From the NCBI RefSeq assembly GCF_963662735.1, contig NZ_OY759744.1, forward strand, positions 1,406,153-1,470,152: a DNA stretch of 64,000 nt, in the 5' to 3' direction. Position 1 is the first letter of the stretch, and every line of letters begins with the position of its first letter. A model generated the notes under the pieces. That model worked only from the letters and a program-made list of their open reading frames with translations, searched no databases and was not told the DNA's origin. The position numbers and the translations under genes were made by a program. Of the stretch, positions 9,455-17,900 are shown piece after piece. Origin of the DNA: an uncultured Methanoregula sp. (lineage in GTDB: Archaea > Halobacteriota > Methanomicrobia > Methanomicrobiales > Methanospirillaceae).

Positions 9455-10682
9455 GGGCGCTCCTCCGCATGCATTCCCCTTTGAGATCTGCCTGCATAAG
9501 CCCGGCAGCTCTCTTCTCATCCTTCTCGTTTGCAAGCACCCACATCATCTTGACGAGCGCTGCCTCGGGTAGCATATTGCCTCCTTCCAGTACACCTGCC
9601 GCAAGAAGGTCGCGCCCGGTGTCGTAAACCCGGTCGCAGACCCGGCCGTCCATGCACTGGGAGGTCATGACCACCCGGGTACCTGAGTCAATGAGGTGTA
9701 TCAGCTGCGGAATGAGCGCTGTACTGGTATGCCCGAGACCTGTCCCGGCAATCACCAGCCCGGCATAACCTTCGTACACCTTCAGCAGATCCGAAGACAT
9801 TCCCGGGTAAAACTGCACAAGGGCGCAATGCGGTTCGATCCTGTCATGGAGCGCGAGGGTATGCGTTCCTCTCCGGACTGCTCCTTTTGCAAGGGTTACT
9901 TCGCGGGACGGGTAAGCCACGGTCCCGATAGGATAGGTTCCGAGACTCCTGAACGCATCGCGGCGGGAGGTGTGCATCTTGCGAACCCGGGTGCCCCGGT
10001 GGATGGCGCAATAGTCGTCGTTCGTGGATGCATGCATCACCACTGCCACTTCCCCGAGATCGCTTGTGGCCGCTGCCGCTGCACAGGCAGCATTCATTGC
10101 ATTGTCGCTCGATGGCCGGTCGGCCGATCGCTGGGAACCCACGAAGATGATCGGGACGGGGGTGTCGATCATGAAGCTGAGCGCTGCTGCACTGTAGGCC
10201 ATGGTGTCAGTACCATGGGTGACGATGATGCCCTGTGCTCCTCCTTTGATCTCATCGTACACTGCCCGGGCAAGATCCTGCCAGATGGCCGGTGTCATGT
10301 TCTCTGAGAGGATGGTGGCAAGGGGTATGGTCCGGTAATTGGCGATTTCCGCAAGTTCGGGGATAGCCGTGAGGATATCGCTGGCATCGAACTGGCTGGT
10401 GACTGAGCCGGTCCGGTAATCTATCCTGCTCGCGATAGTGCCACCGGTAGACACGATGGCAAGGTTCGGGAGACTCCTGTTCTGCACGACTTCGGCTTTC
10501 TTTACCGGAGATGGCGGGGAGCGGGTATGGAGTGTGCAGGTATCTGTGTTTACCCCAATATTATAGCCGGAATCCAGCTTGACAACTGCCATGCCGTCCC
10601 GCTCGGTGATGTAGACGCCGTTCCTCTTCTTCCCTCCGTAATCGCAGTGGACGATATCTCCTGAAACAAATGGTGATGTTAT
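9444..10682 (-). CDS. gatD: Glutamyl-tRNA(Gln) amidotransferase subunit D; apparent ATA start
   Basis: About 412 residues: a short N-terminal beta-barrel (GDIVHCDYGGKKRNGVYI) and an L-asparaginase-like amidase with the motifs STGGTIASRIDYRTG and VTHGTDTMAYSAAALSF, which supplies ammonia to GatE. The start is abnormal. Between the argH stop and the conserved N-terminus there is no ATG, GTG or TTG in frame. The best site is ATA at 10682-10680, overlapping the argH TAA as ATAA and preceded by GGAGG (10695-10691) at eight bases. The only upstream ATG, at 10787, would add 35 unconserved residues read inside argH. Confidence 0.85.
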   Translation of the reverse strand: MTSPFVSGDIVHCDYGGKKRNGVYITERDGMAVVKLDSGYNIGVNTDTCTLHTRSPPSPVKKAEVVQNRSLPNLAIVSTGGTIASRIDYRTGSVTSQFDASDILTAIPELAEIANYRTIPLATILSENMTPAIWQDLARAVYDEIKGGAQGIIVTHGTDTMAYSAAALSFMIDTPVPIIFVGSQRSADRPSSDNAMNAACAAAAATSDLGEVAVVMHASTNDDYCAIHRGTRVRKMHTSRRDAFRSLGTYPIGTVAYPSREVTLAKGAVRRGTHTLALHDRIEPHCALVQFYPGMSSDLLKVYEGYAGLVIAGTGLGHTSTALIPQLIHLIDSGTRVVMTSQCMDGRVCDRVYDTGRDLLAAGVLEGGNMLPEAALVKMMWVLANEKDEKRAAGLMQADLKGECMRRSAHGL

Positions 10683-12160
10683 GCTACCCGCCTCCGGGCT
10701 TTGGCTATGAGATCTTTTTTCGATTTCGCTAAATTTTTGACCTTGCCGCTGACAAGAGCAAAATCCGCGGTCAGGGTCTTCCTGCATGCAGCGACTGCTT
10801 TCTTTGTTGCTGCGGGGGAGGGTCCTCCCGGGGCATTCCGGATGGTAACGGAATATTTCACATCCAGCGCATGATCTATGTCTTTCTGGGTGAGCCCCTT
10901 GTTCCTGAGGGAAATTCCGCCCCCGACTTCCTTTGCGGCTGCCTCCAGTGTCTTTAATGAGAGGCTCCCTTTCTGCACTGCCCTTCCGACAATGTTGTGG
11001 GCAGTCCGGAACGGGATGCCGTAGGACCGCACCAGGGTATCGGCAAGTTCGGTAGCCGTTGAGAACCCTTTTCCGGCCTCCTCGTTCATCCGCTGCGTGT
11101 CGAACGTTGCACTGGATAGCATGCCGGCAAGGACCCGGATACTTATTCTTGCATCCTGCATGCCGCGCCAGATATTGGGTGTGAGTTCCTGGAGGTCGCG
11201 GTTGTAACTCAGGGGAAGTCCCTTGACAATCGTCATGGCTCCCGCAAATGCACCGAAAACCGAGCCGCTCTTTGCCCGCATGATCTCTGCAGTATCCGGG
11301 TTCTTCTTCTGAGGCATGATGGACGATGTGGAGCAGAAGGCATCATCAAGCGTAACGAACTTCGCAAACGAAGTGCTCCAGATGATCAGTTCCTCGCAGA
11401 GCCGGCTCGTATTCGTCATGAGGATGGAGAGATCGGCCAGCGTCTCGAGGGCAAAGTCACGGGTTGCAACCGCGTCCATGGTGTTGGTCACAAGGCCGTC
11501 GAAGCCCAGGAGGGACGCTGTATAGTCCCGGTCTATGGGATAACCGGTGGATGCAAACGCTGCCGCCCCGAGCGGGGAGAGGTTGACTCGGGAATATGCG
11601 TCCCTCAACCGATCGAAGTCCCGGGAAAATACCTGTTCGTAAGAAAGGAGGTGGTGGGCGAGGGTTGTCGGCTGGGCGTACTGGAGATGGGTGAATCCCG
11701 GCATGATGGATCCGGTATGCTCGTTTGCAAGGGTAACGAGAACTTCCCTGACCCGCAGGATCTCTTCCATCTGGCCGAGCAGTTCTTCCCGGAGCCGTAT
11801 CCGGATGCAGGTCGCTACCTCGTCGTTGCGGGAGCGGCCCATATGCATCCTGCCGCCGGCTTCTTTGCCCGCGGCTTCGATGATGAGCGACTCGATACCT
11901 GCGTGGACATCCTCGAATCGTTCATCGAAAACCTCCTCCGGAATACCGTTCTCAACAAGCCCGAGCAATGCAGGAAGAATCTGCTTTGTTACCTCAGCGT
12001 CGATGATCTTCTGCCTGTCCAGCATCAGCACGTGGGCAATATCCACGAGCAGGTCCGCATCGGCAATATAGCGATCGGCCTGCATCGATGAAAGGAAATG
12101 CATCATCTCGCCGGTTCTTGCACCGGACAGCCGTCCCGCCCTTACAACGTCAGTTCGCAT
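10679..12160 (-). CDS. argH: Argininosuccinate lyase
   Basis: A 493-residue fumarase/aspartase superfamily enzyme that splits argininosuccinate into arginine and fumarate, the last step of arginine synthesis. It shows the family signature SSIMPQKKNPD and the conserved blocks HMGRSRNDEVATCIR, GFTHLQYAQPTTLAHH and LSPLGAAAFASTGYPIDR. The C-terminus is Lys/Arg-rich. It is the first gene of the argH-gatD-gatE group; its stop region carries the gatD ribosome site. Confidence 0.95.
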   Translation of the reverse strand: MRTDVVRAGRLSGARTGEMMHFLSSMQADRYIADADLLVDIAHVLMLDRQKIIDAEVTKQILPALLGLVENGIPEEVFDERFEDVHAGIESLIIEAAGKEAGGRMHMGRSRNDEVATCIRIRLREELLGQMEEILRVREVLVTLANEHTGSIMPGFTHLQYAQPTTLAHHLLSYEQVFSRDFDRLRDAYSRVNLSPLGAAAFASTGYPIDRDYTASLLGFDGLVTNTMDAVATRDFALETLADLSILMTNTSRLCEELIIWSTSFAKFVTLDDAFCSTSSIMPQKKNPDTAEIMRAKSGSVFGAFAGAMTIVKGLPLSYNRDLQELTPNIWRGMQDARISIRVLAGMLSSATFDTQRMNEEAGKGFSTATELADTLVRSYGIPFRTAHNIVGRAVQKGSLSLKTLEAAAKEVGGGISLRNKGLTQKDIDHALDVKYSVTIRNAPGGPSPAATKKAVAACRKTLTADFALVSGKVKNLAKSKKDLIAKARRRVA

Positions 12161-12199
12161 CCATTCACCCGTATACGATAATTATTGGTTGTAATGTGA

Positions 12200-12733
12200 T
12201 TAAAGCCACGCCTTACGTGCGGCAAGTTCTATCGCCCGCTGGACCGATTCCTTCGGGATGATGGTGGCGACCGGGATGTGCACGAGCTGCTCGATCACGC
12301 TGGATACAATGGGTGCACAGACAATCGCTACTGCACCCTCCCGCTCGGCCCTGACCGCTGCCACGATCGCGTCTTCCATGGTGTGGACCGGGTACTCCCG
12401 GATTTTGACCCGGTGCGAGTCCACATCCGTTGTCCTTTCCTCTATGGTTTCGAGGACCGGCCTTGCAACGATGAGGCCGATAAACTCGCCCTCCCCCGTC
12501 CGGTAGAACTGGCGGATCGCATGGATGATCGCCCGGAGGGTGGAGAGATTAGGAGAGCGTTTTCCATGGAGAATCTTGTATAATGAACTCTGGGCGATTC
12601 CGCTCTTTTCGGATAACTCCCGGATACTGATCCGCAGGTCATGGTGCAGCAGCTCGTCCAGTGCGCTGACAAACTCCTCGTCTGACGTCATAGCTGCGCG
12701 CATGAGCCGGTCGATAGGGTCGATCTGTACCAT
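12200..12733 (-). CDS. HTH transcriptional regulator with C-terminal sensory-like domain
   Basis: A 177-residue archaeal regulator. Residues ~36-72 form a Cro/XRE-type helix-turn-helix (ISIRELSEKSGIAQSSLYKILHGKRSPN). The C-terminal ~100 residues (DAIVAAVRAEREGAVAIVCAPIVSS..., IPVATIIP) form an alpha/beta domain resembling those of archaeal predicted regulators with a putative ligand pocket. It lies between argH (same strand) and the divergent ABC uptake operon, so either may be its target. Confidence 0.75.
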   Translation of the reverse strand: MVQIDPIDRLMRAAMTSDEEFVSALDELLHHDLRISIRELSEKSGIAQSSLYKILHGKRSPNLSTLRAIIHAIRQFYRTGEGEFIGLIVARPVLETIEERTTDVDSHRVKIREYPVHTMEDAIVAAVRAEREGAVAIVCAPIVSSVIEQLVHIPVATIIPKESVQRAIELAARKAWL

Positions 12734-12915
12734 ATAATTTACACAATTGGGTTAATTCTGGATAAAAATTTTCGTTTTGTCTCTTGGGTGAATGGTCTTT
12801 CTGGATAATTACTGGACAATAATACATTATTGATTATCCTTTAGTCCCATAAAAGGGATATTTTGTCTACAAATGTATGGATAATTTGCCTGAAGCGTAC
12901 ACTTTTTTATTATTG

Positions 12916-12933
12916 CCGGGATAATATTCCCGG
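12916..12933. promoter_or_regulatory. Palindrome between the TATA region and start of the ABC uptake operon
   Basis: The arms CCGGGA (12916-12921) and TCCCGG (12928-12933) are perfect, with spacer TAATAT, and end one base before the ATG of the substrate-binding protein. A T-rich TATA-like element (around 12903-12914) precedes it, which would put transcription start near the ATG. An operator that blocks initiation is therefore more likely than an RNA hairpin. The divergent HTH regulator at 12200-12733 is a candidate binder. Confidence 0.55.
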
Positions 12934-12934
12934 T

Positions 12935-13966
12935 ATGAAAATGATGAAGATGACCGCAATAGCACTTATTGCCATTGCTCTTATTCTGCTCACTGCCGGC
13001 TGCACCCAGCCCGCGGGTACTTCCGGTACAGTCACCCCGTCCACAACTGCAGCTTCCGGAGCCTCCGCGGCACCGATCAAGGAGCTCCGGATCGGGTACC
13101 AGCCCAGCACCCACCAGATGGCCGAGATCACCGCCATGAACAAGGGCTGGTGGCAGGCCGACCTTGCCCCGCTCGGTGTCCAGAACGTGAGCGACAAGGT
13201 ATTCCCCACCGGTGCACCCGAGATGCAGGCAATGCTTGCCGGTGACATCGATGTTGCGTACGTAGGTGCGGCTCCTGTCCTGAGCGCGGTCAGCACCGGG
13301 CTCGATGCCAAGATCATTGCCGGGGTAAACACCCAGGGCTCGGACCTCGTTGTCCGGCCGGATCTTGCCTACAAGTCCCCCCAGGATCTCAAGGGATTGA
13401 AGATCGCCACCTTCCAGGCAGGTACTATCCAGGATACCATCCTCCGCAACTGGCTCACCCAGAACAATATCTCCCCGGACAAGGACGTCCAGATCGTCGG
13501 CATGGGCCCGGGCGATGCGGTGACCGCAATTGTTGCCGGCAAGGTTGACGCAGTTTTCCTGCCAACCCCCTCCCCCAGCACCATTGTCGACCAGGGCAAG
13601 GGCAGGATCGTTGTTCACTCCGGCGAGATGTACCCCAACCACACCTGCTGTGTCCTCGTTGTCAGCGGCAAGCTGATCCGGGAGCACCCGGAGATTGTCC
13701 GGCAGATCATCAAGACAAATGACAAGGCAGTAGCCTACAACGAGCAGAATATCGATGAAGCCGCAGCGATATTTGCAACCAAGACCGGAGCAAAACTGGA
13801 CGATGTCAAGGCTTCCCTGAAGGAATGGGATGGCAGCTGGGTATCGGATCCCAATATTATCGTAAACCCTGTTGTCGATTACGCGAAGATCCAGTATGAC
13901 CTCGGCTATATCAAGAAGCCCCTGACCAAGGACGACCTCTTCGACCTGAGCTTCTACAAGAAGTAG
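12935..13966 (+). CDS. ABC transporter substrate-binding lipoprotein (SsuA/TauA/NrtA-like)
   Basis: A 343-residue extracytoplasmic binding protein. The start at MKMMKMTAIAL gives a lipoprotein signal peptide with lipobox LTAGC, a Thr/Ser/Ala linker, then the mature domain opening ELRIGYQPSTHQMAEITAMNKGWW and containing GAPEMQAMLAGDIDVAYVGAAP, typical of the sulfonate/nitrate/taurine/bicarbonate family. The ligand cannot be fixed from sequence. It is followed by a permease and an ATPase in the same direction, forming a complete importer. Confidence 0.9.
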   Translation: MKMMKMTAIALIAIALILLTAGCTQPAGTSGTVTPSTTAASGASAAPIKELRIGYQPSTHQMAEITAMNKGWWQADLAPLGVQNVSDKVFPTGAPEMQAMLAGDIDVAYVGAAPVLSAVSTGLDAKIIAGVNTQGSDLVVRPDLAYKSPQDLKGLKIATFQAGTIQDTILRNWLTQNNISPDKDVQIVGMGPGDAVTAIVAGKVDAVFLPTPSPSTIVDQGKGRIVVHSGEMYPNHTCCVLVVSGKLIREHPEIVRQIIKTNDKAVAYNEQNIDEAAAIFATKTGAKLDDVKASLKEWDGSWVSDPNIIVNPVVDYAKIQYDLGYIKKPLTKDDLFDLSFYKK

Positions 13967-14103
13967 ACACGGAAGTCCCAAACCAATCCTTTTTTTCTTT
14001 GGCGCCCTTTGTATAGGTTAGAACCGGCGTGCCGGGCCTGACTTCAATCATGCAGTGCTCACGGCAGAATCGTTTCGGCACCGGTTGGAGTCCCGAGATC
14101 CCC

Positions 14104-14889
14104 ATGAAACTATCCGCAGATGGTACCGGTAAACGGTGGCTGGGTGTCCTTGCCATTGTGATCGCAGTCCTGGCATGGGAAGTGGTTGCTGCCGGTATTG
14201 TCCGGAATCCGTTTATCCTTCCCTCGCCGGTTGATGTTGTCACCGCGTTCCTTGACCTTGTCGCGACCGGCAGGCTCATTCCTGACTTCGAAGACAGTCT
14301 TATCCATTTCGGTATCGGTCTTGCCCTTGCCCTCGTGGTCGGCATCCCGCTCGGTATTCTGATGGGATGGAGCCGGAAGTTCGATGCATTTCTTGACCCG
14401 GTTGTCGAACTGCTCCGCCCAATCCCCCCGCTTGCGTGGATCCCGTTTGCCATCATATGGTTCGGTCTCACCGCGTATTCCGCCGGTTTTGTCATTTTCA
14501 TCGGTTCGGTCTTCCCGGTTATCATCAATACCTACAGTGGATTCCGGGGCGTGCCGAGGATCTTTGTCGAAGCCGGAAAGATGCTCGGGTGTACGAAGAA
14601 CCTGAGCCTGATACGGCACATTGCATTTCCGGCAGCGCTGCCATCGGTGGCCTCCGGCATCCGGATAGCCTGCGGGGTTGGCTGGATGTGCCTTGTGGCT
14701 GCCGAACTCTTCGGAGTCTCCAACAACGGTCTTGGCATGGCGCTCTGGAACTACTATAATCTCCATAGGATGGACTGCGTAGTCGTGTACATGATCCTGC
14801 TCGGGCTTACCGGGCTTGTGCTTGACATGGCATTCCGGTATTACATTGAACGCCACTTCCTGAAGTGGCGGACCGGGGAGGTGGCATAA
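14104..14889 (+). CDS. ABC transporter permease (SsuC/TauC-like)
   Basis: A 261-residue inner-membrane permease with about six transmembrane helices. The EAA-type loop reads EAGKMLGCTKNLSLIRHIAFPAALPSVASGIR, the contact site for the ATPase, and ELLRPIPPLAWIPFAIIWFG is a family hallmark. I start at MKLSADGTGK (14104), just before the first helix; the open frame extends further upstream without family support. The ATPase gene begins two bases after its stop. Confidence 0.88.
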   Translation: MKLSADGTGKRWLGVLAIVIAVLAWEVVAAGIVRNPFILPSPVDVVTAFLDLVATGRLIPDFEDSLIHFGIGLALALVVGIPLGILMGWSRKFDAFLDPVVELLRPIPPLAWIPFAIIWFGLTAYSAGFVIFIGSVFPVIINTYSGFRGVPRIFVEAGKMLGCTKNLSLIRHIAFPAALPSVASGIRIACGVGWMCLVAAELFGVSNNGLGMALWNYYNLHRMDCVVVYMILLGLTGLVLDMAFRYYIERHFLKWRTGEVA

Positions 14890-14890
14890 C

Positions 14891-15652
14891 ATGGGAAAAC
14901 TTGAGATCCGCGACCTGAACCAGTCGTTCCTGCGCGACGACGGGTCCCGGCTCGTTGTCCTCGACCATCTCAATTTCGAGGTCAGGGACAAGGAATTCGT
15001 CTGCATCCTCGGCTCTTCCGGGTGCGGCAAGACCACCCTGCTGCGCCTGATTGCCGGTCTCGACGAAGCACAGGATGGTTCGATCATCCTTGACGGGGAG
15101 GAGATCAAGGGCCAGAATCCCAAGGTGGGGATGGTCTTCCAGGAGTATTCCCTCTTCCCGTGGCGCTCCGTCATGGACAATATCGCATTCGGGCTGGAGA
15201 TGAAAGGGATTGGAAAAGAGGAGCGGTACCGGATCGCGGAACACTATCTCGATCTCGTGAACCTCTCCCAGTTCCGGGAGAGTTACCCGTCGGAACTCTC
15301 CGGCGGGATGCGGCAGCGGGTGGCGGTTGCCCGGGCGCTTGCGCTCGACCCGGTGCTTCTCCTGATGGACGAGCCGTTCGGGGCGCTCGATGCCCAGACC
15401 CGCAACATGCTCCAGAAGGAGCTGCTCGAGATCTGGGAAGCGACCAAGAAAACGGTTGTCTTTATCACCCACAGCGTGGACGAGGCGGTCTATCTCTCGG
15501 ACCGGATCATTGTCCTGACCCCCCGGCCGGGCCGCATCTGCCGGATCTTTGAAGTGGAGCTGGGCCGGCCCCGCGACCGGACCAGCGTGGAGTTCGCGCA
15601 GGTCCGGCGCACGGTCCTCGATCTTATAAGCCAGAACTGTGCTATCCAGTAA
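14891..15652 (+). CDS. ABC transporter ATPase (SsuB/TauB-like)
   Basis: A 253-residue nucleotide-binding subunit with Walker A GSSGCGKTT (residues 41-49), Q-loop FQEYSLFPW, signature LSGGMRQR (136-143), Walker B LLLMDEP (156-162) and switch His in FITHSVDEAVYLSD. It energises the importer formed with the two preceding genes. Length and motifs are normal for the family. Confidence 0.92.
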   Translation: MGKLEIRDLNQSFLRDDGSRLVVLDHLNFEVRDKEFVCILGSSGCGKTTLLRLIAGLDEAQDGSIILDGEEIKGQNPKVGMVFQEYSLFPWRSVMDNIAFGLEMKGIGKEERYRIAEHYLDLVNLSQFRESYPSELSGGMRQRVAVARALALDPVLLLMDEPFGALDAQTRNMLQKELLEIWEATKKTVVFITHSVDEAVYLSDRIIVLTPRPGRICRIFEVELGRPRDRTSVEFAQVRRTVLDLISQNCAIQ

Positions 15653-15774
15653 GGTTTAATATGCCCCGTATCCATTTTATACAAGCAGTTTGAGAAGCGT
15701 ACCGGCACCGATATCTGTCAAATATCCGATATTTCTGCCCGCTTTTAACAAATTATCCACAGGAGTAGGACGCG

Positions 15775-16506
15775 ATGGTTAGAAAACCGGCAAAGATGTA
15801 CAGGAACGTCAACAAGAAGGCCTATACAAGACGTAAATATATGGGCGGTGTTCCCGGGAGCAAGATCGTGCAGTTCGAGATGGGCAACCTCTCGCAGGAA
15901 TTCCCGACAGAAGTGGACCTTATTGTCGAAGAAACATGCCAGATCCGGCACAGCGCCCTTGAGGCAGCCCGCATCACCGCAAACCGCCGGCTGATGAAGG
16001 AAGTAGGCAGGTCCAACTTCCACTTCAAGATCCGCGTCTTCCCCCACCACGTCCTGCGCGAGAACAAGCAGGCAACCGGCGCCGGTGCGGACCGTGTCTC
16101 GGAAGGTATGCGCCTCGCGTTCGGCAAGGCAGTTGGAACTGCTGCACGGGTTGAATCAGGCCAGAAGATCATGACGGTCTTCTCCACCCCCCAGTACCTT
16201 GAGAAGATCAAGGACGCGCTCAAGCACAGCGGTCACAAGCTCCCGACCCCCTCGCACCTTAAGGTCAGTACGATCAAGGTCAGCGGCAGGATCATCGCGG
16301 CACCGAAGCTTGTCGGTGAGAAGGTTGTTGCAGCACCGGTTGTTACCGAAGAGGCAGCAGCCGCAGCAGCAGCCGAGCCCGCAAAGGGAGCAGCCCCGGC
16401 AAAGGGCGGCAAGGATGCGAAGGCTGCAGCACCGGCAAAGGGTGCAGCACCCGCCAAGGCCGAAGAGAAGAAAGGCGCAGCCCCGGCAAAGGGCGGCAAG
16501 AAGTAA
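15775..16506 (+). CDS. rpl10e: Large-subunit ribosomal protein L10e (uL16) with long Ala/Lys/Pro-rich tail
   Basis: A 243-residue protein. Residues 1 to about 172 are canonical archaeal L10e ([61 protein letters not shown]). Residues ~173-243 form an extra low-complexity tail of Ala, Lys, Pro and Gly, with repeated AAPAKG and PAKGGK units. L10e proteins usually end near residue 170-175, so the tail is a lineage feature. It resembles histone-H1-like tails and is presumably disordered and RNA-binding (inference). The frame is open and uses the same codon style as the core. Confidence 0.95.
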   Translation: MVRKPAKMYRNVNKKAYTRRKYMGGVPGSKIVQFEMGNLSQEFPTEVDLIVEETCQIRHSALEAARITANRRLMKEVGRSNFHFKIRVFPHHVLRENKQATGAGADRVSEGMRLAFGKAVGTAARVESGQKIMTVFSTPQYLEKIKDALKHSGHKLPTPSHLKVSTIKVSGRIIAAPKLVGEKVVAAPVVTEEAAAAAAAEPAKGAAPAKGGKDAKAAAPAKGAAPAKAEEKKGAAPAKGGKK

Positions 16507-16641
16507 TCTCTTTAATTTTCTTCATCACTTTTTTCAGCAGTTTTTGGATATACCAGTCCTCCGGGTTCTGGGAGTCGTTGTTTTCTGGCTGGCTGCATTT
16601 GTGCCCGACCCGTAATTTTTTGTATGGGTTGACAGATTCGT

Positions 16642-16735
16642 GAGGGGGAGGGGGGTGACCCCCCTCCTCATTTTTTCTGAGATGGGGGTAGATCCCCCCA
16701 CCCTGATCCGGGTGACTGGGGGGTGCACCCCCCCT
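16642..16735. repeat. G6/C6 hairpin repeat, unit 1
   Basis: Three consecutive hairpins. The first is an 11-bp stem (16645-16655 with 16659-16669), followed immediately by TTTTTT. The second pairs TGGGGG (16683-16688) with CCCCCA (16695-16700). The third is the 16-base palindrome GGGGGGTGCACCCCCC (16718-16733). The same order recurs in unit 2. The first hairpin plus T-run would work as a terminator for rpl10e, 140 bases upstream (inference). Confidence 0.75.
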
Positions 16736-16862
16736 GCCCGGCCGGGAAATCCCGGGTCCTTCCCGTTTTTGAGTAAGGGCCGAAAAGACCAATCCCCGCC
16801 GGCAATTCCACGCGAAGCACCGGGCCGGGTGGTGCAAACCGGGTGCGGGTTATCAGGTTTGA

Positions 16863-16960
16863 GGAGGGGGGGAGGGGGGTATACCCCCCCTCTTTGTTTT
16901 TACTGAGTGGGGGGTAACCCCCCCACCGCGATCAATGTGGCTGGGGGTCAGGGGGGGTCG
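16863..16960. repeat. G6/C6 hairpin repeat, unit 2
   Basis: Same layout as unit 1: palindrome GGGGGGTATACCCCCC (16874-16889), a T-rich spacer ending TTTTTACTGAG, a second hairpin with six Gs and seven Cs (16909-16924), then CCACC-GATC-GTGGCTGGGGG as in unit 1. Spacers differ while the paired tracts are kept, as expected if structure is what matters. A third, decayed copy lies at 51815-51880. Confidence 0.75.
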
Positions 16961-17037
16961 GCATGTGTGGTTATTTGTGGTTTTACGGCGGGGAATAAGG
17001 GAATGAGGGGGAGAATGTTGCCGGAAATTTGGGAAAT

Positions 17038-17060
17038 GGGGTGGGGGGTAGGGGGAGGGG
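17038..17060 (+). other. G-quadruplex motif
   Basis: Four G-runs of 4, 6, 5 and 4 with loops of one or two bases (GGGG at 17038-17041, six Gs at 17043-17048, five at 17051-17055, four at 17057-17060). This is a canonical intramolecular quadruplex pattern on the plus strand. It precedes the small frame starting at 17108. Confidence 0.7.
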
Positions 17061-17107
17061 TCTGCGACCTTATCATCCCGGGCACGGGCAGGACAACGAT
17101 CGTTCGC

Positions 17108-17365
17108 ATGGTGCGGACCAGGCATCTCCGTGGATCTCCGGTCGAGATGGAGATGCAGCTTGCCGGTGCAGCGGCCGGCCCGCGGTTCATTCCCCCGGAT
17201 CCCGGCCGGGTCTATGAGATCCGGGCCTGTAATTATTACCGGAGCCTCCGGTTCTTCTATGTCGGGCTCGTGGAAATTGACCGGGACGGGAAGCCGATCG
17301 GAGGAACGGAGGGTACCGGGGAAACGCCCCCGGCGTCGATGGCCCGGGTGAGGGTGAGTACCTGA
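17108..17365 (+). CDS. Possible small hypothetical protein
   Basis: An 85-residue frame starting MVRTRHLRGSPVEME. Unlike the Gly-rich sequence before it, the translation looks protein-like, with alternating hydrophobic residues around VYEIRACNYYRSLRFFYVGLVEIDRDGKPI, suggesting a small beta-rich domain. No family is recognised and no strong ribosome site is visible. It could be a real orphan gene or chance. Confidence 0.3.
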   Translation: MVRTRHLRGSPVEMEMQLAGAAAGPRFIPPDPGRVYEIRACNYYRSLRFFYVGLVEIDRDGKPIGGTEGTGETPPASMARVRVST

Positions 17366-17900
17366 TTTCCTGCTCCGACGGTGAAATACCCCCTTTTTGG
17401 GATGGTCGAATCCGGGCTCTTAGTGGGCTCCGATTACCCTTTTTGGAGGTTTTCGCAGGATAGTTTCGCGAAAATGCAGGAGTGTTTCGTTGTTTTTGCC
17501 GGTTTTTACTCGTTTTTACGACGTGAATGACCCTGATCCAAACAGGACAATATGGGACAGTTGGGCGGGCGATCGGGTGGAAAATGTAGTTCAGATTGTG
17601 TGGAGTGGGTGGGATCCGGGTTCTCTGATGGAGATAGAGATGAGTTAAGGGGTATGATAATCAGGTGCTGCGTTGGCTTGGGACCAGCACTGATAGAGAA
17701 ATTGTGGAACCAACACCCTACCAGGCAAAACGCATGAAAAAATTATTTTAAAAGTGATTTCAGATCCTTGAGTCTGTTCTGAATTTCTCTTTCGGAAGTC
17801 TCGATCTTTTCAATAATTATTTCCGGCTTTTCCTGGTTACTTCCGCTGGATAGCCGGACAAAAAGGCTATTGAATACACAGAATAAAGATCTGGATACGT
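17366..17900. other. Spacer with no confident gene
   Basis: About 530 bases before the toxin-antitoxin pair. A minus-strand frame ending at 17743 has a helix-like C-terminus (EKIETSEREIQNRLKDLKSLLK) but lacks a credible start; it may be the tail of a lost gene. Nothing else is supported. Confidence 0.5.

Larger units (their letters stand above)
16507..17107. other. Gene-poor spacer with G/C-tract hairpins and a G-quadruplex motif
   Basis: Downstream of rpl10e no convincing gene is visible. The stretch contains two related hairpin units (16642-16735 and 16863-16960) and a G-rich run at 17038-17060. Some open frames cross it, but they translate to Gly/Pro/Arg low-complexity sequence. Confidence 0.7.

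Noticed and set aside
12827..13981. 384-codon minus-strand frame opposite the substrate-binding protein
   Set aside because: It is antisense to a clear lipoprotein gene; long antisense frames are common here because of GC-rich codon use.
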